The notes beneath the pieces are model-generated. The model was not told the DNA's origin. It saw nothing but the letters and a program-made list of their open reading frames with translations, and did no database searches. A program made the translations under genes and the position numbers. Shown here piece by piece: positions 1 to 6,844 of a stretch of DNA of 48,576 nt; within the stretch, counting starts at the first letter, position 1; each line of letters begins with the position of its first letter. The DNA is from an uncultured Lachnospiraceae bacterium. Its GTDB lineage: Bacteria > Bacillota > Clostridia > Lachnospirales > Lachnospiraceae. Where the stretch lies: positions 33,058-81,633 of the forward strand of contig CAJUHY010000007.1 in NCBI GenBank assembly GCA_910585895.1. The letters are read 5' to 3'.

Positions 1-1340
1 AGGCGGATGCGAGCGAGGCAGAAATTACAGCAGCATTAGAGAAACTGAACACAGCTATTGAGAACGCAGAAAAGGCTACGCCCAAAGAAGAATTGAGTGA
101 ACGTCTTGCTATAGCCAAGGCTATGTTGGAAGGTCTCAGTGCAGATAAGAAAGCGGCCTTACAGGCAGTGATCGAAGAAGTAGAGGCGGTATTGAACAAG
201 GCGGATGCGAGCGAGGCAGAAATTACAGCAGCATTAGAGAAACTGAACACAGCAATTGAAGAGGCGGGCAATCCAGGTGGAGAGGAGCCGCCGGTTGAGA
301 AACCAGTGAAGGACCAGCTGAGAGAGAAGATTACAGCAGCTAAGGCTATGCTGGCTAACCTCAGCGCAGAAAAGAAAGCAGCTTTGCAGACAGTTATTGA
401 GGAAGTAGAGGCAGTATTGAACAAGGCGGATGCAAGTGAAGCTGAAATCCAGGCAGCGTTGGATAAACTGGCAGCAGCAATTGCAGAAGCAGAGAAACCG
501 GGTGAAAATCCAGGAGATAAACCAGGAAATAAACCAGGGGATAAGCCTGCTGAAGAGAAACCGGGTCTGAACCAGGCATTTACAGAAACCAGCGGTCTTA
601 CTTACAAGGTAACGGCTTACAGCGCAACAAATAAGAGCGTTACAGTAACCGGAGCTAATAAACAGCTTACAAGTATTGTGATACCAGATACTCTGGTATA
701 CAGAAAAGAAACATTTAAGGTTACGGCAATTGGTGATTCTGCATTTGCGAACCAGAAGAGCCTTACCAGCGTTACGATTGGCAAGAATGTTACTGCAATC
801 GGCGCCAAAGCATTCCTCAATGCGAAGAATCTCAAGAAGATTACATTCCAGGGAACAGCAGTGAAGACAATCGGTAAGGACGCATTCAAGAATATCAATA
901 AGAAAGCAACCTTTACCATGCCGAAGAACTTTACAAGCAAGAACCTGAAATACAAGATTACCAAGTGCACTGCATCTGTGAAAGAGGTAGCGTTGACCGG
1001 TGCAGCTAAGAAGAAGCTTACTACCCTGAACGTACCGGCTACGGTAAAATATAACGGAATGACCTTCAAGGTGACATCAGTCGGCAAGAAAGCGTTCCGC
1101 AAGCAGGCGAAGCTTAAGAGCGTTACAATCGGCAAGAATGTAAAGAGCATCGGTGCAAGTGCATTTGAAGGCGATAAGCAGCTGGCAAAGATTAAGTTCA
1201 GCGGCACGGCAATTAAGAGCATTGGCAAGAATGCCTTTAAGGGTATTAAGAAAAATGCCAAATTTACCGTGAAGAAGTCTAAGAAGGCATACTATAAGAA
1301 GCTTTTGAAAAAAGCAAAAACAAAAAATTTTAAAATTTAA
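1..1340 (+). CDS. Secreted surface protein with FIVAR-like repeats and BspA-type leucine-rich repeats (5' truncated)
   Basis: The reading frame is open from base 3, so the gene enters from outside the window; an internal TTG at 93 is not a real start. The visible part begins with three alanine/glutamate-rich helical repeats of the FIVAR type, sharing the motif KADASEAEI. These are separated by Pro/Gly/Lys-rich linkers. Two modules of BspA-type LRR_5 repeats follow (about 590-930 and 950-1260), with signatures such as SVTIGKNV and AIGAKAFLN. The C-terminus is very lysine-rich and has no LPXTG motif. Proteins of this build are cell-surface or secreted adhesion and wall-binding proteins in gut Firmicutes; that role is inferred here. 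The first two visible helical repeats are nearly identical at DNA level with a 198-base period (base 3 versus 201), indicating recent tandem duplication. The stop at 1338-1340 is followed immediately by a long inverted repeat. The catalytic or binding N-terminus, if any, lies outside. Confidence 0.85.
   Translation, partial: ADASEAEITAALEKLNTAIENAEKATPKEELSERLAIAKAMLEGLSADKKAALQAVIEEVEAVLNKADASEAEITAALEKLNTAIEEAGNPGGEEPPVEKPVKDQLREKITAAKAMLANLSAEKKAALQTVIEEVEAVLNKADASEAEIQAALDKLAAAIAEAEKPGENPGDKPGNKPGDKPAEEKPGLNQAFTETSGLTYKVTAYSATNKSVTVTGANKQLTSIVIPDTLVYRKETFKVTAIGDSAFANQKSLTSVTIGKNVTAIGAKAFLNAKNLKKITFQGTAVKTIGKDAFKNINKKATFTMPKNFTSKNLKYKITKCTASVKEVALTGAAKKKLTTLNVPATVKYNGMTFKVTSVGKKAFRKQAKLKSVTIGKNVKSIGASAFEGDKQLAKIKFSGTAIKSIGKNAFKGIKKNAKFTVKKSKKAYYKKLLKKAKTKNFKI
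3..500 (+). repeat. Tandem FIVAR-like coding repeats, periods 198 and 225 bases
   Basis: The string gcggatgc marks equivalent positions at 3, 201 and 426. The first two copies are almost identical over about 60 visible bases; the third has diverged and carries a longer Pro-rich linker. Both periods are multiples of three (66 and 75 codons), so copy-number change keeps the frame. Confidence 0.8.
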
Positions 1341-1484
1341 TCAACAGTAAGTAAACCGGGGTGTCCCCAAAGTCGTAGCTCCCCAAACTCCTATCGGAAA
1401 ATAAACAATCCCTTCCAATAAACAATCATTTTCCGATATGGCGTCTGGAGCGCTATGGCTTTGGGGACACCCCTTTTCTGTTGA
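1341..1484. repeat. Long rod-like inverted repeat directly after the surface-protein stop codon
   Basis: Four nested arms pair. TCAACAG (1341-1347) pairs with CTGTTGA (1478-1484). A perfect 15-base arm at 1358-1372 pairs with 1459-1473 (GGGGTGTCCCCAAAG against its complement). A weaker middle section follows. A perfect 10-base arm at 1393-1402 pairs with 1428-1437 (ATCGGAAAAT/ATTTTCCGAT). The 25-base loop holds a direct repeat AAACAATC at 1403-1410 and 1420-1427. The right 15-base arm is followed by TTTT. It could act as a large terminator, an mRNA 3' protective structure, or be a palindromic mobile (MITE/REP-like) element. No target-site duplication is obvious. Confidence 0.75.
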
Positions 1485-1568
1485 GGCATATGTGAACTGG
1501 CAAGCGTAAAGGGGAATAATTTCTAAGCGCCTCCATCGGTGATTTCCGTGTGATAATTGAAGAAAGGC

Positions 1569-1597
1569 TTTACACCACAAAGGCTTTTCAGTATAAT
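1569..1597 (+). promoter_or_regulatory. Sigma-A-type promoter for pyrE
   Basis: TTTACA at 1569-1574, a 17-base spacer and a consensus TATAAT at 1592-1597. Transcription would start near 1604, leaving a leader of about 90 bases before the pyrE ATG at 1693. I see no clear PyrR-type attenuator or terminator hairpin in that leader. The rest of the gene-free stretch 1341-1692 holds only the long inverted repeat and unremarkable sequence. Confidence 0.75.
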
Positions 1598-1692
1598 AGG
1601 TTTATCAGTAAGTATGTAATGAGGATAAATTATAGAGTTATATTTACCAACGATTACCGCGAAAGATTTAGAATTAAGGAGAATTATAATTT

Positions 1693-2367
1693 ATGGATAG
1701 CTACAAACAGGAATTTATTGAATTTATGGTAGACTGCCAGGTGTTGAAATTTGGCGAATTTGTGTTAAAGAGCGGAAGGAAGTCACCGTTCTTCATGAAC
1801 GCAGGGGCATATGTGACTGGAGAACAGCTAAACAAGCTGGGAGAGTATTACGCGCAGGCAATCCATGCGCACTATGGGGATGATTTTGATGTTCTGTTTG
1901 GGCCTGCGTATAAGGGCATTCCTTTGAGCGTAGCCACTACGATGGCATACAGCAGGCTCTATGGCAGGGAAATCCGATATTGTTCCAACCGCAAAGAGGT
2001 CAAAGACCATGGAGATACTGGTATCCTGCTGGGAAGCAAGCTGAAAGACGGCGATAAGGTAGTGATTATTGAGGATGTGACCACCTCCGGCAAGTCTATG
2101 GAAGAGACGGTTCCCATTATCCGTGCCCAGGCAGAGATTGAGATAGCAGGTCTTATCGTGTCCTTAAACCGCATGGAGCGTGGCAAGGGTGAGAAGAGCG
2201 CATTAGAGGAAATCAGAGATTTGTATGGTTTTGCAACAAATGCGATTGTGACGATGGAAGATGTGGTAGAATATTTGTATAATAAACCTTATAAAGGAAA
2301 TATATATATTAATGATGAAATGAAGGCGGCCATTGATAATTATTATGCCCAATATGGAGTGAGGTAG
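1693..2367 (+). CDS. pyrE: Orotate phosphoribosyltransferase
   Basis: Cytoplasmic enzyme of de novo pyrimidine synthesis that joins orotate and PRPP to give orotidine 5'-monophosphate and pyrophosphate. The 224-residue length is normal for the family. The type I PRPP-binding loop VVIIEDVTTSGKS lies at about residues 123-135, and the N-terminal LKSGRKSPFFMNAG segment is typical of PyrE. The ATG at 1693 has AAGGAG at 1676-1681 upstream. Its own consensus promoter lies at 1569-1597. The other pyr genes are not in the window. Downstream follow three closely spaced small membrane-protein genes that may share its transcript; this clustering is seen, but no functional link to pyrimidines is evident. 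Confidence 0.97.
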   Translation: MDSYKQEFIEFMVDCQVLKFGEFVLKSGRKSPFFMNAGAYVTGEQLNKLGEYYAQAIHAHYGDDFDVLFGPAYKGIPLSVATTMAYSRLYGREIRYCSNRKEVKDHGDTGILLGSKLKDGDKVVIIEDVTTSGKSMEETVPIIRAQAEIEIAGLIVSLNRMERGKGEKSALEEIRDLYGFATNAIVTMEDVVEYLYNKPYKGNIYINDEMKAAIDNYYAQYGVR

Positions 2368-2376
2368 GAGAGGACT

Positions 2377-2529
2377 ATGAATGAAAAGACGTATAAGGCC
2401 ATGACTGTTGCAGGGGCCGGAAACATTGCAATCGGCGTTATCGTGCTGGTATGCGGCGTTGTCTGCGGAATACTTGCGATTATAAATGGAGCTACCATGT
2501 TGAGAAGGAAATCAGATATCATATTTTAA
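2377..2529 (+). CDS. Small single-pass membrane protein, 50 residues
   Basis: A short frame begins at ATG 2377, nine bases after the pyrE stop, with a strong GGAGAGG ribosome site at 2368-2374. The product has a short polar start (MNEKTYKAM), one long hydrophobic segment at about residues 10-41 rich in Val, Ile and Gly with two cysteines, then a basic tail (LRRKSDIIF). Positive charge after the helix suggests N-out or a tail-anchored layout, but topology is uncertain. I do not recognise a family beyond small conserved membrane proteins of this kind. Its stop lies 11 bases before the next start, fitting one operon with pyrE and the VanZ-like gene. Confidence 0.7.
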   Translation: MNEKTYKAMTVAGAGNIAIGVIVLVCGVVCGILAIINGATMLRRKSDIIF

Positions 2530-2540
2530 AGGTTGGGAAA

Positions 2541-3020
2541 TTGAAGAGAGATTACAGAAAAATACTCCGAATATGCAGCAAAGTCATGTTCGGAGTGTAT
2601 ATTATTTTCTTAACATATTTTTTGTTTTTTGCAGAGAGTATGGGACGTACTTTTGAGAGCAGGTCCTATCATTATAATCTGGAGTTGTTCAGGGAAATCG
2701 GACGTTTTATCAAATATCGCCATGTGCTTGGAATGCAGGCCGTGCTGTTGAATCTTGTGGGGAATGCAGTCGCATTCATTCCCTTTGGTTTCTTCTTGCC
2801 AATTTTGCATATCAAATGCAGATCTTTGCTGCGTACAACATTTTTCAGCTTTGAACTGAGCCTTGCAGTAGAGACTATACAGCTGGTGTCTAAAGTGGGA
2901 AGTTTTGATGTGGATGACCTTCTCTTGAATACCTTCGGCGGTGCGTTGGGGTGTTTGATATTTCTGTGGATGAACCGGATAAGGAGGGCGTATGAGACGA
3001 AAGAGAAAGAACGCATATAA
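2541..3020 (+). CDS. VanZ-like family membrane protein
   Basis: An integral membrane protein of the VanZ-like family. The founding member gives low-level teicoplanin resistance by an unclear mechanism; most family members have no known role. Visible signatures are the central GNAVAFIPFGFFLP motif and a late LAVETIQLVSKVG...FDVDDLLLNTFGG motif, both typical of the family, within about four hydrophobic segments. The frame opens upstream to 2451, but that start would overlap the small membrane-protein gene and lacks a ribosome site. TTG 2541 with AAAGG at 2528-2532 is the likelier start and gives 159 residues, a normal length. Its end overlaps the next gene by 29 bases, implying translational coupling. 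Confidence 0.8.
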   Translation: MKRDYRKILRICSKVMFGVYIIFLTYFLFFAESMGRTFESRSYHYNLELFREIGRFIKYRHVLGMQAVLLNLVGNAVAFIPFGFFLPILHIKCRSLLRTTFFSFELSLAVETIQLVSKVGSFDVDDLLLNTFGGALGCLIFLWMNRIRRAYETKEKERI

Positions 3021-3312
3021 ATTTGGAGATAAGAAACATTCTAAGCGAGGGAAAATATCGCTGCTGCTGGCAGCGCTTTCCCTGCTGGCGGGTATCATAA
3101 TGATTGGGATTTCTATTCAGAGCGGAGGGAACGCCAGCCCATATATCGGCAGCGCAGGTCTGTTTGCGTTGATGGTATCGTTTGCGTCCCTGTTGATAGG
3201 CTTCGTCAGTCTGGGAGAGGACAGCTATAAGCTGTTTCCGGTTCTGGGAAGCGTCTGCTCCGGGCTGGCGTTGGCAGGCTGGGTGGCTGTTTATGTACTG
3301 GGATTTTATTAA
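2992..3312 (+). CDS. Small multi-pass membrane protein (DUF6142-like)
   Basis: A 106-residue protein with a basic N-terminus (MRRKRKNAYKFGDKKHSKRG) followed by three hydrophobic segments, at about residues 22-42, 54-73 and 82-104. The FGDKKHSKRGK...LLLA start and closing GWVAVYVLGFY resemble small Lachnospiraceae membrane proteins that I recall under the name DUF6142; this is recognition by eye. The ribosome site AAGGAGGGCG lies inside the upstream VanZ-like gene and the frames overlap by 29 bases. Function unknown. Confidence 0.7.
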   Translation: MRRKRKNAYKFGDKKHSKRGKISLLLAALSLLAGIIMIGISIQSGGNASPYIGSAGLFALMVSFASLLIGFVSLGEDSYKLFPVLGSVCSGLALAGWVAVYVLGFY

Positions 3313-3387
3313 AGCGAACAGGAAGCCGTAGATAGGTTGGTATTTTATTAATGTAGGATAAATTATATCAGGAAGTGAGGTCAATGT

Positions 3388-5499
3388 ATGGGATATCAGG
3401 AATTTTGGCGTTCATATCGTGAGGAAGTGGAAGAGCGTTTTTCTTTGGTTGAGGAGCGTTTGCAGCAGATAGAGAAAGAGGAGACAGTGGCGGTTCGCTG
3501 GCGAGGGTACTTCCGGCATACCGCTGCTTTTTTGCGCAGGCTCTGCCTTCTGGAAGAGGAAATTTATGCAGGTATCTTGCAAGGCAGAGATTTGCAGGAC
3601 GGCCTGCCGGAATTTTTTGCCAATAAAAGCCTGGAGGAACTTAAATCTTTGAACCGGATGCTCTATGAGGACATATTGCCGGAACATTATGCGCAAAGTT
3701 TTGGTAATCCTGCATATGCCGCTGAGCAGCTGGGGAAAGGGTTTGGAAGGCTGCTTGGTATGCTCTATGCGGATATCCGTTCGCTGATACCTTATGCGTT
3801 TGAGGGCAGAAATTATGAGCTGACAATTTTTGGGGAACTGTTGATTGAAATTTACAACTGCTTTGAGCAGGAGGAGCAGCCGCAGGAAAAAGAAATTCAG
3901 CAGGTGATTTACTGGTTTTACCATGATTACAGTGAAGTGTTTATGCAAACCAGCGTACAGTCTCAGACCGATCCGGAACTGGATTTCCATGTGCAGGCTG
4001 TTATGGACAGCGATTTGTCTGATTTGCGCTATCTGTATCGTTACGGCGCATACATTTCTGACAACGAAATTCAGGTTGCAGCATTTTTAAACGGCAAGGC
4101 GGAGGAAGAGATTCAGGCGATGGCGGATACTTATACGGAAGGTTACCGCATTGGCTTTGCAGTTACCGGGAAAGATTTATCGAAGAAGAAATATGTGGAC
4201 TTGCGCTATCCGATTGGCTTTGAACGGATGATGCGCGCGGCGGTAAATAATTTTCGGAAAATGGGACTGCAGCCTGTGGTCTCCCGCAACGGTGAGACAT
4301 CTTTTTCCGGCAGGGGAAATGCCGGTCCTTCTGTGAGCGGGACGTCTCCCAACCGTCAGTACGACTACGACCATAAATCAGACAAAGCGGCTTACTTTGA
4401 CAAGGCATTTGCAGAGCGGCGTTTGGAAGCTTTAAAAGCGGCCTATGAGGAAAGGAAAGAGGCTGCGGCGTTCTATGCCGGTCCGGCGGTGGTGGAGACG
4501 TTTGGCGAGGAAGGTTTTGCACCTGCCTCGTGTGCTCAGGCGTATCAATTGGACAGCAGGCAGCAGAAGCTCAATGTCTATCTGGCGGGGCAGTCTATGG
4601 AGATTACGAATGAATATATCAAAGGCGAGGAGCGGAGCTTTACGATTATCTCCTATCCTATCCCGGAGATTGGAGAGGATTTTGAGGAGATATTTGCCAG
4701 GACGGTAGAAGTTAATACCTTGGATTATAAATTGTACCAGACCATGCAGCAAAAATTGATTGATGTCCTCGATAAGGGGGTCTTTGTGCATGTTACCGGA
4801 AAAGGTAGGAATACCACGGATTTAATGGTAGCTCTGCATACGTTGGAAAATCCGGCGAAACAGACCAATTTTGAAAACTGTGTGGCGGATGTCAATATTC
4901 CAGTGGGAGAAGTGTTTACTTCACCGCTGCTAAAGGGAACCAAAGGACATCTTCACGTGACGCAGGTATTTTTAAACGGCATGAAATACCTGGATTTAGA
5001 ACTTGATTTTGAAGATGGCATGGTATGTGGGTATTCCTGTAAAAATTTTGCTTCGGAGCAGGAAAACCAGAAGTTCCTCAAAGAAAATCTATTGAAGCAT
5101 CATGATACGCTGCCATTGGGAGAGTTTGCAATCGGCACCAATACCACGGCTTACCGGATGGGCGTCGACTATCAAATTCAGGATAAGCTGCCCATACTGA
5201 TTGCCGAGAAGACGGGGCCGCATTTTGCAGTGGGAGATACCTGCTACAGCCGGGCTGAGGACACGCCTGTCTTTAACCCGGACGGCAAGGAGATTGCGGC
5301 GCGGGACAATGAGATATCTCTTCTCAGGAAAGAGGATACCCGCAAGGCATATTACAACTGCCATACGGATATCACTATTCCTTATGATGAATTGGACGGG
5401 ATTACTGTTATTTTGCAGGATGGAAGCCGGGAAGATATCATCCGGGACGGTAAGTTTGTGGTGGCGGGCACAGAAGCGTTAAATCAGCCGCTGCAGTAA
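3388..5499 (+). CDS. Aminopeptidase with M29-type metal site in the C-terminal half
   Basis: A 703-residue cytoplasmic protein without signal peptide. The C-terminal half carries the ordered metal-ligand motifs of the M29 (aminopeptidase T) family: GEVFTSP near residue 507, GEFAIGTN near 578, GPHFAVGDTCYS near 611 (His and Tyr) and an HTD pair near 659. The set is complete, so catalysis is expected. Such enzymes remove N-terminal amino acids from peptides. The N-terminal half (about 1-380) is acidic, helical and specific to a longer clostridial group; I cannot assign it a function, and it makes the protein much longer than the roughly 400-residue classical M29 enzymes. ATG 3388 follows AGTGAGG closely. 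The gene stands apart from its neighbours and faces the GH18 gene with only 45 bases between the stops. Confidence 0.85.
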   Translation: MGYQEFWRSYREEVEERFSLVEERLQQIEKEETVAVRWRGYFRHTAAFLRRLCLLEEEIYAGILQGRDLQDGLPEFFANKSLEELKSLNRMLYEDILPEHYAQSFGNPAYAAEQLGKGFGRLLGMLYADIRSLIPYAFEGRNYELTIFGELLIEIYNCFEQEEQPQEKEIQQVIYWFYHDYSEVFMQTSVQSQTDPELDFHVQAVMDSDLSDLRYLYRYGAYISDNEIQVAAFLNGKAEEEIQAMADTYTEGYRIGFAVTGKDLSKKKYVDLRYPIGFERMMRAAVNNFRKMGLQPVVSRNGETSFSGRGNAGPSVSGTSPNRQYDYDHKSDKAAYFDKAFAERRLEALKAAYEERKEAAAFYAGPAVVETFGEEGFAPASCAQAYQLDSRQQKLNVYLAGQSMEITNEYIKGEERSFTIISYPIPEIGEDFEEIFARTVEVNTLDYKLYQTMQQKLIDVLDKGVFVHVTGKGRNTTDLMVALHTLENPAKQTNFENCVADVNIPVGEVFTSPLLKGTKGHLHVTQVFLNGMKYLDLELDFEDGMVCGYSCKNFASEQENQKFLKENLLKHHDTLPLGEFAIGTNTTAYRMGVDYQIQDKLPILIAEKTGPHFAVGDTCYSRAEDTPVFNPDGKEIAARDNEISLLRKEDTRKAYYNCHTDITIPYDELDGITVILQDGSREDIIRDGKFVVAGTEALNQPLQ

Positions 5500-5544
5500 A
5501 ATATGGCTTTTTCATCATAACATAAATGTGCCAATGGGCAGCGG

Positions 5545-6717
5545 TTATTGTATCACAAAAGTGTTGTCAAGCAGCAGCCAGTTTGCCCGGAAGAGCTGCA
5601 TAATCTGCCAGTAGCTCATGCCGCGCAGCTGGTATTCTTTTACAAGGTCGAATTTTGCAGAGAGGCTGCGTACATCTTCAAACCAGACTTCGTGCGTGGC
5701 GTTATCCAGCACATAATTGAAATAGGGGGACTGCGCGGTCTCATCAAAGTGGATATCAGCGCCCCTGGCGATGGCAATCTGTACTGCTTCGATATTGCCG
5801 ATTGTGGTCGCTTTGGAAGCGTCTTTTATATAGGGAAGCGTCCAGTCATAGCCGTAATTGGGGATGCCCAGATTTATTTTCCCGGAAGGAATTTTGGTCA
5901 GGGCATATTCCACAACCTGTCGGACTTTATTGATGGGGGCGACCGCCATTGCGGGACCGTAAGTGTATCCCCATTCATATGTCATCAAAAGCACGTAGTC
6001 TGCAGCCTCGCCCAGCAGCCCATAATCTTTTCCTTCGTACAGAAGCCCGGTCTGCGTATCGGAAGTTTTGGGCGCTAACGCCACAGAGACCGGATAACCC
6101 AGCGCATTTACGGCAGTGCGTATGTCGCGGACGAATTCGGCGAAAGCAAACTTATCTTCGGGCAGAATAAATTCAAAGTCAACATCCACGCCTTCAAAAC
6201 CTCGTTCCTGAATCTGCGCGCTGATATTTGCAATCAGCGTTGCCTTGGCAGTTTCATTATTGACTATCTGGGAAATCAGATAGTTGCTGAACCGTCCGTC
6301 TGGGCCGAAAGGCGTCAGGGTGAGGATGGGAGCTACACCGTAGTTTTTTGCCGCGGTAATCATAAAGGTGTCGTCTAATTGCGGGGGAACCAGTTCTCCC
6401 GCCGTTGTAAATCCGTATGAAAAGATAAAAAGGTCGGATAGAAAAGGCAGCGTCTGCTCAAGTACCCAGCGGCTGATAAAAGGGTAAGCGTAACCACCTG
6501 CGTAGGCTGGATATTTTGCAGCGCCAGAGGCATCTGTACCTGCGCCTCCATAATCATTGACGGAGTCGGGGAGTTCTGATAGAAGCAGCGCCTGCCCTAC
6601 AGCCAGTGCATATGGGTATACTAGTTGGTTGTCGTATATGATTGTCTGTGCGGAAACGTTTTGGGAAGCTGCGATTGTGTCTACGCTGTCTCCAGGCTGA
6701 ACCACATATATTTCCAT
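5545..6717 (-). CDS. LysM-GH18 glycoside hydrolase (YaaH/SleL-type, spore-associated)
   Basis: The 390-residue product opens with one LysM domain (YVVQPGDSVDTIAASQNVS... to about residue 47), which binds peptidoglycan or chitin-like glycans. A glycoside hydrolase family 18 barrel follows (about 75-385). The catalytic signature GFEGVDVDFE supplies the DxDxE acid, and YVLLMTYEWG and GIPNYGYDW are typical barrel strands. No signal peptide is present, as in YaaH/SleL spore-cortex N-acetylglucosaminidases, which reach the spore from the mother cell. That context makes a role in cortex breakdown at germination the best guess. The usual SleL form has two LysM domains; here there is one. The gene is transcribed away from the chemoreceptor. 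No strong Shine-Dalgarno precedes the ATG at 6717 and I see no clear promoter motif. Confidence 0.9.
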   Translation of the reverse strand: MEIYVVQPGDSVDTIAASQNVSAQTIIYDNQLVYPYALAVGQALLLSELPDSVNDYGGAGTDASGAAKYPAYAGGYAYPFISRWVLEQTLPFLSDLFIFSYGFTTAGELVPPQLDDTFMITAAKNYGVAPILTLTPFGPDGRFSNYLISQIVNNETAKATLIANISAQIQERGFEGVDVDFEFILPEDKFAFAEFVRDIRTAVNALGYPVSVALAPKTSDTQTGLLYEGKDYGLLGEAADYVLLMTYEWGYTYGPAMAVAPINKVRQVVEYALTKIPSGKINLGIPNYGYDWTLPYIKDASKATTIGNIEAVQIAIARGADIHFDETAQSPYFNYVLDNATHEVWFEDVRSLSAKFDLVKEYQLRGMSYWQIMQLFRANWLLLDNTFVIQ

Positions 6718-6788
6718 GAAATCACGAATTTCTTTTTTACTAGGATATGTGGGAAAGTGAAAAAAGTGTCAGGTATAGTAGATTTTTC

Positions 6789-6804
6789 TTATCAAACATG
6801 ATAA
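6789..6804. promoter_or_regulatory. Short inverted repeat TTATCA-N4-TGATAA in the divergent intergenic region
   Basis: Perfect 6-base arms (6789-6794 and 6799-6804) lie between the divergently transcribed GH18 and chemoreceptor genes, about 40 bases before the chemoreceptor start. The symmetry would suit a dimeric regulator. No matching regulator gene is in the window, so this is only a candidate operator. Confidence 0.3.
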
Positions 6805-6844
6805 AATCGTAATAATTATGAAAATATCAGGAAAGGGGATTTCT

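Noticed and set aside
617..1261. Long antisense frame of 214 codons opposite the LRR surface gene
   Set aside because: It is the mirror of a repetitive lysine-rich coding sequence, has no ribosome site, and encodes a low-complexity hydrophobic peptide.
2451..2540. Upstream start of the VanZ-like gene at 2451
   Set aside because: It lies inside the 50-residue membrane-protein gene, has no ribosome site and makes an atypical N-terminus.
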